DNA from: Clostridium sp. CAG:452
GTDB taxonomy: Bacteria; Bacillota; Clostridia; TANB77; CAG-508
Assembly (NCBI GenBank): GCA_000434035.1
Contig: FR893513.1
Span: 65,837-94,219, forward strand
Direction: 5' to 3'
DNA: 28,383 bases
This document shows, piece by piece, positions 15,423-22,390 of the stretch (positions are counted from its first letter, which is position 1; every line of letters starts with the position of its first letter). The notes under the pieces are model-generated. The model did no database searches. It was not told the DNA's origin and saw only the letters and a program-made list of their open reading frames with translations. The position numbers and the translations under genes were made by a program.

Positions 15423-15926
15423 ATGCCAAAATTATTAAAATATATTATAATAATTGCTTTAATATTAATTGCAATATTTGCTATTTTAAAATTTACTAAT
15501 AAAGAAAAAGGCGAAGAGATTACAAACAACCAAGAAACTTCTAAAAAAGTCTTCGAAGATCCAGAATATATGATTTATATAGTCAATGATAAAGAGAAAT
15601 ATAGATTGACAAAGAAAGATAAAGAATATGCAGAAGTGTTAGAAAAACTAAATTCTTCGCTTGTTGAAGGATTTACTTCAAAAGAAACTGCATTTAGAGA
15701 AAAAGGATATGGAGTAGGACTGGATATAATAGATATTCACAAAGAAATATATTCAAAAAATGCAGTATTAAGATTAATTTATAGTGATAATTATGAGATA
15801 GACATAGTATTTGAAAAAAATAGTGTTTTAGATATTATTTATATAGAGAACAATAAAAAAGACTGTTTTTATGGATTTGATAACAAAGTCCAGGAAGAAA
15901 TAAAAGAATATCTTGATAATAAATAA
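15423..15926 (+). CDS. Membrane-anchored hypothetical protein, 167 aa, downstream of the anti-sigma gene
   Basis: One N-terminal membrane helix (about 5-24), a short linker and a compact domain outside the cell containing KYRLTKKDKEYAEVLEKLN and two strand pairs. The family is not recognised. A very strong AAAGGAGGG precedes the ATG. It follows the anti-sigma gene by 80 bp on the same strand with no terminator between, so it is probably part of the ECF operon and a candidate component of its signal or output. It ends at a bidirectional terminator. Confidence 0.75.
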   Translation: MPKLLKYIIIIALILIAIFAILKFTNKEKGEEITNNQETSKKVFEDPEYMIYIVNDKEKYRLTKKDKEYAEVLEKLNSSLVEGFTSKETAFREKGYGVGLDIIDIHKEIYSKNAVLRLIYSDNYEIDIVFEKNSVLDIIYIENNKKDCFYGFDNKVQEEIKEYLDNK

Positions 15927-15935
15927 TGCGCATGA

Positions 15936-15965
15936 AAAAATCCAGTATTTAAGTACTGGATTTTT
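15936..15965. terminator. Bidirectional terminator between convergent genes
   Basis: A perfect stem AAAAATCCAGTA/TACTGGATTTTT with loop TTTAAG serves the 15423 gene (+) and the 15979 gene (-). Confidence 0.88.
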
Positions 15966-15978
15966 GATTATATTATCA

Positions 15979-16716
15979 TTATTTAACAACTTCTATTTGT
16001 TTTAATTCCAATTCGTTTATTGGAACATTTAAATCTTTATATTCTATTTTTATAGTTTTTCCTTTTTCTAGTTCTCCTATTATTTTTGTATCTTTTGTAA
16101 TGTTAAATTTTAAAACAAATGGCAATTTATATTTTCCATCAGAAATATCATATTTTATATATATTTCTCCATCATTGTCAAAATACTCTCCAACTGTTAT
16201 GTTAGCTTTTATCTTACCATTGATAGCTTTTCCCTTAATTGTATTATAATCATTTGCCTTTAAAACAATTATTGGATTATCCTTTGTATCTAAATCATTA
16301 TCTCCTAGAGTATACTTTGTTAATGTTCCAGTGCAAATTAGTATATCTCCTTCTTCAATATAACTTGTATCATGCTTTTCAGAAGTACGGTAGTCTATAC
16401 ATTCTTGAGTTTTATTATCTATATTCGCATTTGTATATTCTTCCATTTCAAATCCATATTCTCCAAAATGTTGTCCATTAAATATGTAAATATATCCATT
16501 ATGATTTAATTCTACTATACCTTGAATAGCTGCATTTTCAATAGTTTCTACTACTTCTCTTTGTTTAGATATTATGACGCCATTTTTGTCATATACTGCA
16601 GATTGATTTTCTAAATTCCCAGCATTATTTTTCTTATTGCCATAAATAAAGAATATTATTCCTAAGATTATTATTAACAATATTATGCTAATAATTATTT
16701 CTGTTTTTTTACTCAT
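15979..16716 (-). CDS. Membrane-anchored extracytoplasmic protein of unknown function, 245 aa
   Basis: An N-terminal membrane helix (about 6-24) is followed by a roughly 215-residue polar domain made mostly of predicted beta strands. It contains two similar barrel-like stretches (GDILICTGTLTKYTLG near 120-135 and GKTIKIEYKDLNV near the end) of a kind seen in small OB-like extracytoplasmic domains. There is no lipobox or catalytic motif. I start it at the ATG at 16716, seven bases from GGAGG. It is a single gene convergent with the ECF operon. Confidence 0.72.
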   Translation of the reverse strand: MSKKTEIIISIILLIIILGIIFFIYGNKKNNAGNLENQSAVYDKNGVIISKQREVVETIENAAIQGIVELNHNGYIYIFNGQHFGEYGFEMEEYTNANIDNKTQECIDYRTSEKHDTSYIEEGDILICTGTLTKYTLGDNDLDTKDNPIIVLKANDYNTIKGKAINGKIKANITVGEYFDNDGEIYIKYDISDGKYKLPFVLKFNITKDTKIIGELEKGKTIKIEYKDLNVPINELELKQIEVVK

Positions 16717-16827
16717 ATACAATCCTCCTTACATTTTTGATAATTATACTATAAGACTGTATAAATATCAATTAAATTTGATTGCTTAGATGTATGTTAT
16801 TTTTGTATAAATTTTAATTATAGAGCT

Positions 16828-16874
16828 AAAAAATGAACTAATTTACAGCTAAGTGTGCAGATTAGATTTATAAA
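16828..16874. repeat. Degenerate second copy of the tRNA-Arg(ACG) terminator
   Basis: The 27 bases from CTAAAAAATGAACTAATT through ACAGCTAA repeat almost exactly the start of the 16970-17014 terminator. The rest (TGCAGATTAGATTTAT against TGCAAATTAGTTCATT) is a decayed match. The two copies flank the structured element at 16885-16963. Confidence 0.7.
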
Positions 16875-16884
16875 GAAATCCAAA

Positions 16885-16963
16885 AGGGATTCGGCGAGCC
16901 GCGTCCTAAAAACAATCCAAAGGGATTGTTTTTGCCTTTCAGGCACGTCCTTTTCGAATCCCT
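16885..16963. repeat. GC-rich structured palindromic element (possible RNA or non-autonomous repeat)
   Basis: About 79 bases at roughly 50% GC in AT-rich DNA can fold into a multi-arm structure. The closing stem is AGGGATTCG with CGAATCCCT (16885-16893 with 16955-16963). The arms are CGGC-GA-GCCG (16892-16901), an 11-bp perfect hairpin AAAAACAATCC/GGATTGTTTTT (16908-16918 with 16923-16933) and GCCT/AGGC (16934-16944). CGTCC occurs symmetrically beside two arms. No ORF fits. It could be a dispersed MITE-like repeat or a small structured RNA; I recognise no Rfam family. Confidence 0.65.
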
Positions 16964-16969
16964 CAGACT

Positions 16970-17014
16970 AAAAAAATGAACTAATTTACAGCTAAAGCTG
17001 CAAATTAGTTCATT
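16970..17014 (-). terminator. Terminator of tRNA-Arg(ACG)
   Basis: A long hairpin of about 20 bp, AATGAACTAATTT...AAATTAGTTCATT, with one mismatch near the tip, is followed on the minus strand by seven T. It abuts the tRNA CCA end. Confidence 0.88.
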
Positions 17015-17091
17015 TGGTGCGCTTGAAGGGATTCGAACCCCCGACCTTTTGGTTCGTAGCCAAACACTCTATCCAGCTGAGCTACAAGCGC
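17015..17091 (-). tRNA. tRNA-Arg(ACG), CCA encoded
   Basis: This is a complete 77-nt cloverleaf. The acceptor GCGCTTG pairs with CAAGCGC. The anticodon loop CTACGAA is closed by TTTGG/CCAAA, the T-loop is TTCGAAT, and CCA is templated. With A34 deaminated to inosine, as known for this tRNA, it reads CGU, CGC and CGA but not CGG. That matters for the CGG-associated frameshifts elsewhere in the window. Confidence 0.97.
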
Positions 17092-17110
17092 AAATTTATG
17101 ATACTTGTAT

Positions 17111-17139
17111 ATTATAGCTTTATTTTCGTAATTATTCAA
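17111..17139 (-). promoter_or_regulatory. Promoter of tRNA-Arg(ACG)
   Basis: On the minus strand, TTGAAT (17134-17139), a 17-bp spacer and TATAAT (17111-17116). Confidence 0.7.
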
Positions 17140-17192
17140 GAGATTTAAGAAAAAAGTTGGCATAAAGCAATATGCATTGAATAGAATAAATC

Positions 17193-17221
17193 TTGTTTAA
17201 GCTAGTATTCTGTGATATAAA
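17193..17221 (+). promoter_or_regulatory. Promoter of the sortase gene
   Basis: TTGTTT (17193-17198), a 17-bp spacer and TATAAA (17216-17221), with TG of an extended -10 one base upstream. Confidence 0.65.
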
Positions 17222-17264
17222 TAAAAGTACATTTAGAAATATAGCCAAATAAAGGAGGGCTAGA

Positions 17265-17993
17265 ATGAAGAAAAAAAATAAGATACTTATTACTCTTATT
17301 CAAATTGTATTAATTGCAGTTATAATATTTTCAGGAATAAAAATTATTGAGTGGATAAAAAGCAATAAAAAGAATAAAGATATAATGTCAGAAATTAAAG
17401 AAAATGTTGTAATCAATAATGAAATGGACTCAAATAATGAAGAATATAAAATAGATTTTGCAAAATTAAAGCAAAAAAATTCTGATGCTATTGCATGGAT
17501 AAAAGTAAATGGAACAGATATAGATTTTCCAGTAGTAAAAGGAACTGATAATTCATATTATTTAACACATAATTTTGATAAAGAAAAAAATAAAGCAGGG
17601 TGGATTTTTGCAGATTACAGAAATAAATTTGATGGAACTGACAAAAACATTATAATATATGGACACAATATGAAAAACGGAAGTATGTTTGCAAGCTTAA
17701 AAGATGTTATTAAAGAAGAGTGGTATAATAATGAAAATAATAAATATATAGCCTTAATTACAGAAAATGAGAATTGCAAATATCAAGTGTTTTCAGTATA
17801 TCAAACAGAAGCGGAAGAATATTACTTACAAATAAATATATCAAATTTTAAGGAATTTGTAGAAAAAATAAAAGGTAGAAGTAAAAAAGATTTTAATGTG
17901 GATATAAAAGAAACAGACAGCATATTAACTCTATCAACATGTGCAGACAATACAAAGTACAGAGTAGTATTACATGCTGTGAAAGTAAAATAG
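17265..17993 (+). CDS. srtB: Class B sortase
   Basis: The 242-residue enzyme has an N-terminal membrane anchor (about 8-28), a helical stalk and the sortase barrel. Catalytic residues are all present: His134 in YGHNMKNGSMF, Cys226 in LTLSTC and Arg233 in KYRVVLH. The class B character rests on the DFPVVKGTDNSYYLTHNF motif and the long helix (about 193-215) before the cysteine strand. Sortases attach surface proteins to peptidoglycan or pilins. No LPxTG/NPxTG-type substrate gene is in the window, so its target is elsewhere; in spore formers class B enzymes serve varied roles. AAAGGAGG precedes the ATG. It lies between two tRNA-Arg genes on the opposite strand. Confidence 0.93.
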   Translation: MKKKNKILITLIQIVLIAVIIFSGIKIIEWIKSNKKNKDIMSEIKENVVINNEMDSNNEEYKIDFAKLKQKNSDAIAWIKVNGTDIDFPVVKGTDNSYYLTHNFDKEKNKAGWIFADYRNKFDGTDKNIIIYGHNMKNGSMFASLKDVIKEEWYNNENNKYIALITENENCKYQVFSVYQTEAEEYYLQINISNFKEFVEKIKGRSKKDFNVDIKETDSILTLSTCADNTKYRVVLHAVKVK

Positions 17994-18010
17994 CAAAACA
18001 AAAGAACCTG
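17983..18010 (+). repeat. 28-bp direct repeat, copy 1 (3' end of the sortase gene)
   Basis: Identical to 18526-18553. This copy covers the last four codons of the sortase gene and the left arm (AAAAGAACCTG) of a terminator whose right arm is missing here. Confidence 0.9.
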
Positions 18011-18116
18011 CTCAAGGAATGAGTATAATGTGCTGGATTTATTAAAATCCGATTTAACTAAACGGAAACAATAATGATTAAATAACACATTTTATATGGG
18101 AGTCATACTAGTTACA

Positions 18117-18150
18117 GGAGGGTGTTAATAACATCCTCCATTCTATTTAT
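18117..18150 (+). terminator. Terminator downstream of the sortase gene
   Basis: The stem GGAGGGTGTT/AACATCCTCC (10 bp with one G-U pair) has a three-base tip and is followed by a T-rich tract. It lies 124 bp after the sortase stop codon. Confidence 0.7.
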
Positions 18151-18151
18151 T

Positions 18152-18289
18152 TTATTGATTTATGATATATGTTTTACTTAATTCATTTAATAATGGCTTA
18201 AACTCTATATACTTAGCAAGTAAAAAAATATTTATTATAATATTTATTATTACTACTGCTATTAAAACTATGTTACTTTTCTTCATCAT
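18152..18289 (-). CDS. Small membrane protein, 45 aa
   Basis: This 45-codon ORF has a strong AGGAGG five bases from its first ATG (a second ATG follows directly) and a consensus promoter (18321-18349). After MMKKSN comes a hydrophobic segment of about 18 residues (IVLIAVVIINIIINIFLL), then a short basic/polar tail, AKYIEFKPLLNELSKTYII. This is a single-span small protein with the N-terminus probably inside. It sits inside the segment bounded by the 28-bp direct repeats and may have arrived with it. It could be a holin-like or regulatory small membrane protein; no family is recognised. Confidence 0.65.
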   Translation of the reverse strand: MMKKSNIVLIAVVIINIIINIFLLAKYIEFKPLLNELSKTYIINQ

Positions 18290-18320
18290 ATATCCCTCCT
18301 TTTTATAAAATAACAAAATT

Positions 18321-18349
18321 ATTATAATTGATTTTACTTAGTTTAGCAA
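18321..18349 (-). promoter_or_regulatory. Promoter of the 45-aa membrane protein gene
   Basis: On the minus strand, TTGCTA (18344-18349), a 17-bp spacer and TATAAT (18321-18326). Confidence 0.6.
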
Positions 18350-18359
18350 GAATTAATCA

Positions 18360-18525
18360 TCTACATTTTTGGTGACTATTCGACAAAATACGCGAAAAGA
18401 AATAAAAGTACCACAGTTTACTAATGCCTATCTGTTTCAAGTGAAGCAAAAGAAAAAATAAATAAATACTTGGTAGAAAAATGCTTGAAAAGTTGTGAAT
18501 ACAGAAAAATACAAAAAATGTACAG
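18360..18525. other. Gene-free stretch, possibly decayed coding DNA
   Basis: No intact gene. The + strand frame beginning near 18371 reads about 55 codons of plausible composition (including SSEAKEKINKYLVEKCLKS) with one internal stop and no start signal. It then runs through the second copy of the 28-bp repeat. It may be the tail of an unrecognised gene carried in when the repeat-bounded segment formed. Confidence 0.3.
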
Positions 18526-18553
18526 AAGTAAAATAGCAAAACAAAAGAACCTG
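18526..18553 (+). repeat. 28-bp direct repeat, copy 2 (inside the tRNA-Arg(TCT) terminator)
   Basis: Identical to 17983-18010. Here the terminator left arm is followed by its proper right arm (18561-18571), so this copy looks like the intact context and copy 1 the derived one. Confidence 0.9.
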
Positions 18554-18571
18554 TTAAAAACAGGTTCTTTT
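18543..18571. terminator. Terminator of tRNA-Arg(TCT)
   Basis: A perfect stem AAAAGAACCTG/CAGGTTCTTTT with a 7-nt loop directly follows the tRNA CCA end on the minus strand. It is T-rich on either strand. Confidence 0.85.
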
Positions 18572-18648
<77 letters not shown>

Positions 18649-18667
18649 ATTTGTTTGAACGAATAAT

Positions 18668-18696
18668 ATGATAACACATTTTTTTGCCTCAGTCAA
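18668..18696 (-). promoter_or_regulatory. Promoter of tRNA-Arg(TCT)
   Basis: On the minus strand, TTGACT (18691-18696), a 17-bp spacer and TATCAT (18668-18673). Confidence 0.7.
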
Positions 18697-18701
18697 TACA
18701 T

Positions 18702-19301
18702 TTACAAAATAAAATTAACAAATCCGACAAATCCAAATATTAAGAATAGTAAACCAGAGCATAGACTGATAATGTTGTCTGGTATTTTTTTGCTTAGAAG
18801 TTTTCCAAAAATAATAGCAATAGAATCACTTGCAATCATACCTAAGATAGCTCCACAAATAAGCATAATTTTAAAATAAGGATATTGTATGCCTAATCCA
18901 ATGGAAGCAAGAAATGTTTTATCTCCAAGTTCACCAACTGCAATACTAAAAGCAATAAATAATATATAGGAAATGTTTTTCTTGATTTTGGTATTATCTC
19001 TGGATGATACACTTTCAGTAGAGTTCCTTTGCTTTATAGTTACAATTCCAAAAATAATAAAAGAAATATATGTAATAATTTTTAAAATACTTTGAAAAGC
19101 TGGATTATCTATATTGCCTAAAAAACTTCCAAATAAAATTGCAATTCCGTGGCTAAAAAATGAACCAAGTGCTACACCTAAAATAATCACATAAAACTTT
19201 AGTTTCGACGAAAAAGATAATGCAATAAGCTGAGTTTTGTCACCAAGTTCAGAAATAAATACAAGTATAAAAGAAATAAATAGAGGGTATAAAAATTCCA
19301 A
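18702..19301 (-). CDS. TMEM165/GDT1 (UPF0016) family cation transporter
   Basis: A roughly 199-residue protein with six or seven membrane helices in two inverted halves, each with the family signature: SELGDKTQL (Glu18, Asp21, Lys22) and GELGDKTFL (Glu124, Asp127, Lys128). GDT1-family members move Mn2+ or Ca2+ across membranes; bacterial members are mostly manganese exporters, so Mn homeostasis is the best guess. I prefer the TTG start at 19301, five bases from AGGTGA. The GTG at 19310 would lie inside that Shine-Dalgarno. It is divergent from the YkvI-like gene with about 70 bp between. Confidence 0.88.
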   Translation of the reverse strand: MEFLYPLFISFILVFISELGDKTQLIALSFSSKLKFYVIILGVALGSFFSHGIAILFGSFLGNIDNPAFQSILKIITYISFIIFGIVTIKQRNSTESVSSRDNTKIKKNISYILFIAFSIAVGELGDKTFLASIGLGIQYPYFKIMLICGAILGMIASDSIAIIFGKLLSKKIPDNIISLCSGLLFLIFGFVGFVNFIL

Positions 19302-19370
19302 AATAATCACCTAAAAAAATATATTCTAAATAAATGCTAATATACCAACATATATATTATTAAAGGCAAG

Positions 19371-20411
19371 GTGAGTAATATTTTAGAAAGTTTAAAAGTA
19401 AGTTTTGTGATTATTGGAACGATAATAGGAGCGGGATTTGCTTCTGGGCAAGAAATATATACTTTTTTTAATGTATATGGCTTAAAGGGACTATTGGGCA
19501 TTTTTATATCATGCATGTTAATAGGAATTGTAATATACAAAACATTAAAAATTAGTATGCAATTAAAACAAGAAGAATATGAAGATTTTTTGAAGTCTAT
19601 AATTCCAGAAAAGTTGAGAGACAATAAAATATTAATATTTACAATAAATAATATTATAAACATATTTTTATTAATATCATTTTTTATAATGGTATCTGGA
19701 TTCGCCAGCTACTTTTTTCAGGAGTTTCAGGCATCTAAAATATATGGTGGAATAATAATAGCTGTATTATCATTAATAACATTTTTTAAAGATATTAATG
19801 GAATTGTAAAAATAAACACATATTTAATCCCAATATTAATATTACTTGTGATTTTACTAGGTGCAAAACAAATAAATTGTGGAAAACTATGCTTTAATAA
19901 TTTTCAAGAGAGCAATGTAAGATGGGTTTTAAGTAGCATATTATACGCAAGTTATAACAGTATAACTTTAATTCCTATGTTAGTAAGCATGAAAAAAATG
20001 ATAAAAAGTAAAAAACAAATAAATCAAATAGTTACTATTGTAACCATTGTAATGACTGTTTTGTCGGTAATAATATATTTTTTAATTCAAGTGTTTATAA
20101 AAGATTTAGAAGGAATAGAAATACCGATTGTATATATTGCAGGACTACTTGGAAATATTTATAAATATCTTTATGGATTTGTAATATTAGTTGCAATATT
20201 TACAACTGCAATATCTGCAGGTTATAGCTTTTTGGTTAATTGTACAAAAAGTAAAAAGCAATATACATATTGGGCTATAATAATGTGCATAACATCTATT
20301 TTGGTTAGTAAATTAAGTTTTTCAGGTTTAATAAATCTTTTGTATCCCATATTTGGATACCTAGGAATAATACAAATAATTTTTATATTAAACTTGAAAA
20401 AAGCAAGCTAG
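19371..20411 (+). CDS. YkvI-like membrane transporter (APC/LeuT-type fold)
   Basis: The 346-residue protein has about ten hydrophobic segments. The first helix carries IGTIIGAGFASGQEIYTFF, an unwound glycine-rich helix typical of amino-acid/polyamine-type (LeuT-fold) transporters and diagnostic of the YkvI family. A second conserved stretch is SSILYASYNSITLIPML (about 188-204). The substrate is unknown. It starts at a GTG with a weak AAAGG. The DUF5711-type gene follows after about 44 bp, possibly co-transcribed, since no terminator intervenes. Confidence 0.85.
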   Translation: MSNILESLKVSFVIIGTIIGAGFASGQEIYTFFNVYGLKGLLGIFISCMLIGIVIYKTLKISMQLKQEEYEDFLKSIIPEKLRDNKILIFTINNIINIFLLISFFIMVSGFASYFFQEFQASKIYGGIIIAVLSLITFFKDINGIVKINTYLIPILILLVILLGAKQINCGKLCFNNFQESNVRWVLSSILYASYNSITLIPMLVSMKKMIKSKKQINQIVTIVTIVMTVLSVIIYFLIQVFIKDLEGIEIPIVYIAGLLGNIYKYLYGFVILVAIFTTAISAGYSFLVNCTKSKKQYTYWAIIMCITSILVSKLSFSGLINLLYPIFGYLGIIQIIFILNLKKAS

Positions 20412-20427
20412 TTTGATATAAGTATTA

Positions 20428-20433
20428 TATAAT
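20428..20433 (+). promoter_or_regulatory. Isolated -10 element before the DUF5711-type gene
   Basis: A TATAAT has no -35 at 16-18 bp. Its start point would fall just before the AGGTG ribosome binding site (20443-20447). Confidence 0.3.
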
Positions 20434-20454
20434 GTAAAAGATAGGTGTAAATTT

Positions 20455-21655
20455 ATGAAATATTATATGTTTAATGGTGAAGAACGGGAATTTGGATAAG
20501 CCAAAGAAGCAATTAAATAAATCAAAGATAATAAAGTTAATTGTAGGCATACTAGTAATTGCACTAATTGTTACATGTATAATTTTATATATAAAAAATG
20601 AGAGCTTTAGAGATTTTTCGGATAAATATATATTTAGAAAAGAAATCCAATCTGCTGATTTAGTAAAAATAGATTTGGAAGCTAATAAGTTAGCAGGAGT
20701 ATATGCATATGAAAAATACGTATTGGTATTAGAACAAAACAGCCTAGATTTTTATAATAGATTTGGAAATAAAGATGGAAATTTAGATATACAAATTTCA
20801 ACACCTCTTTTTGCTAGTAAAGGAAATTATTTATGTATTGCAGAAAAAAATGGACAAAAACTATATTGTATTCAAAACAAGAATATAGTTTGGCAGAAAG
20901 ATATTGAAGGAGAAATAAAAGGGATAAACGTAAATAAAAATGGATATGTATCAGTAATAATCTCTGGGACAAGTTATAAAAGTATAGTAGAAATATATGA
21001 TAATAATGGAAAAGAATTGTTTAAAAGAGGACTTTCAACAACAACAGTAATAGACACAGATATTTCATCTGATAATAAATATTTAGCAATTGCAGAAACA
21101 AACTTTTCTGGTGTATTAATACAATCAACAATAGAAATTGTTTCAATGGAAAATGCAGAGAAAAAACCAGATGATGCTATTATTTATAAATATGAAGCCG
21201 ATAGTGATAATTTGATAACAAATATAGAATACCAAAAAGATAGCTTAGTTTGCATGTATGATAAATACATAGATATTATAAAAAATAAAAATGTAACAAG
21301 AGTATTTGATTACACAAGTGAAGATGTATTATTTGCGGGAATAAATTTAAATTCAAAAATTACTAAAGTTATAAGAAAATCAAAAGGATTTTTAGGAAAA
21401 GAATTTCAAATGAAAATTATAGATACAAATAATATAAACAATGAAATAATATATGAAGTAGAACAAAATCCTAAGGGAGTATATGTAGCAGACAATATTA
21501 TATGTATCAATTTAGGGACAGAGGTTTTGTTTGTAAATAGTAATGGCTGGCTAATTAAAAGATATAAATCATCACAAGAAATTCAAGACGTTGTGTTTAG
21601 TAGAGATATAGCTGGAATTATCTCAAGAAACAGAATAGAGCTAATTTCTTTGTAG
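20455..21655 (+). CDS. DUF5711-type membrane-anchored beta-propeller protein, read through a +1 frameshift at codon 11
   Basis: The strong AGGTG (20443-20447, 7-nt spacer) starts translation at the ATG at 20455, which reads MKYYMFNGEE, then CGG and a stop at 20497. Skipping the C of CGG (20485) joins this to the long frame GNLDKPKKQLNKSK..., giving about 399 residues. The alternative is initiation at the ATG at 20474, which has no ribosome binding site. The protein has a lysine-rich cytoplasmic N-terminus, one membrane helix (about 28-46) and a roughly 340-residue domain of repeated beta-blades outside the cell, matching the DUF5711 layout. Its function is unknown. It is followed after 12 bp by cvpA, a pairing I associate with Clostridia. 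This is one of three genes in the window with a shift at CGG. Confidence 0.75.
20482..20488 (+). other. Putative +1 recoding site: GAA CGG G
   Basis: P-site codon GAA (Glu10), A-site CGG (20485-20487). Skipping the C makes GGG (Gly) the next codon. Without the shift, translation ends after 14 residues. Confidence 0.6.
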
Positions 21656-21667
21656 GAGGAGAAAAAC

Positions 21668-22288
21668 ATGAGTATTGTTTTAGATTTGATAGTAATTTTA
21701 ATAATTGCATTATTTACATTTATAGGATACAAACAAGGATTAATAAAAACGGCAATAAAAATCACATCATTTTTTATTGCAATAATTATAGCACTAATAC
21801 TATATAAACCGGTATCGGCATTAATAATAAAGAATACTACAATAGATGATAAGATTGAAAGTACTATAATAGAAAAAATCACACCAGAAGGAATGAAACC
21901 AGAAGATGAAGCCAGCAAAGTAACAAAAATTCCACAAGGCTTTATAAAAGAAGCAAACAATACAATAGAAGATACAGCAGAAACAATAACGGTAAAAATA
22001 ATAGAAGTATGTACGGTGTTAATATTATATTTAATTTCTAGAATAGTTTTAAAATTCATAGCAGCGTTAGGAGATTTAATTGCAAAATTACCAATCTTAA
22101 AGCAATTTAATAAGCTTGGAGGAACAATATTTGGAGCATTAAAGGGATTATTAATTGTGTATGTAATATTGGCTGTAGTCTACTTAATTTCACCTTTATT
22201 GAAAGAAAATGCAACAAAAAGCATTGATGAAACAATACTTACAAAAGCTATGTATAACAATAATATAATTACAAAAATAATATTATAA
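21668..22288 (+). CDS. cvpA: CvpA family membrane protein
   Basis: The 206-residue protein opens with the family pattern MSIVLDLIVILIIALFTFIGYKQG (helix, then GYKQGL), a second helix (about 30-48), an extracytoplasmic stretch of about 60 residues, then two more helices separated by LPILKQFNKLGGTIFGALKG, the conserved CvpA motif. CvpA proteins are linked to colicin V export in E. coli and to envelope integrity elsewhere; the molecular role is not settled. AGGAGG lies six bases before the ATG. It is the last gene of the DUF5711-type operon, with a terminator at 22307-22343. Confidence 0.88.
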   Translation: MSIVLDLIVILIIALFTFIGYKQGLIKTAIKITSFFIAIIIALILYKPVSALIIKNTTIDDKIESTIIEKITPEGMKPEDEASKVTKIPQGFIKEANNTIEDTAETITVKIIEVCTVLILYLISRIVLKFIAALGDLIAKLPILKQFNKLGGTIFGALKGLLIVYVILAVVYLISPLLKENATKSIDETILTKAMYNNNIITKIIL

Positions 22289-22306
22289 AAATTATATACT
22301 TAAAAT

Positions 22307-22343
22307 AAAAGCAATATAAATCTTGATATTTATATTTGCTTTT
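22307..22343 (+). terminator. Terminator of the DUF5711-cvpA operon
   Basis: The hairpin AAAAGCAATATAAAT...ATTTATATTTGCTTTT has one bulge and an embedded T-run. Its right arm overlaps the -35 region of the next promoter. Confidence 0.7.
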
Positions 22344-22351
22344 GTTATACT
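22323..22351 (+). promoter_or_regulatory. Promoter of the LCP gene
   Basis: TTGATA (22323-22328), a 17-bp spacer and TATACT (22346-22351). Confidence 0.65.
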
Positions 22352-22390
22352 AGTACATAAGTTATTATTTATTTTAGGAGTGATCATAAA

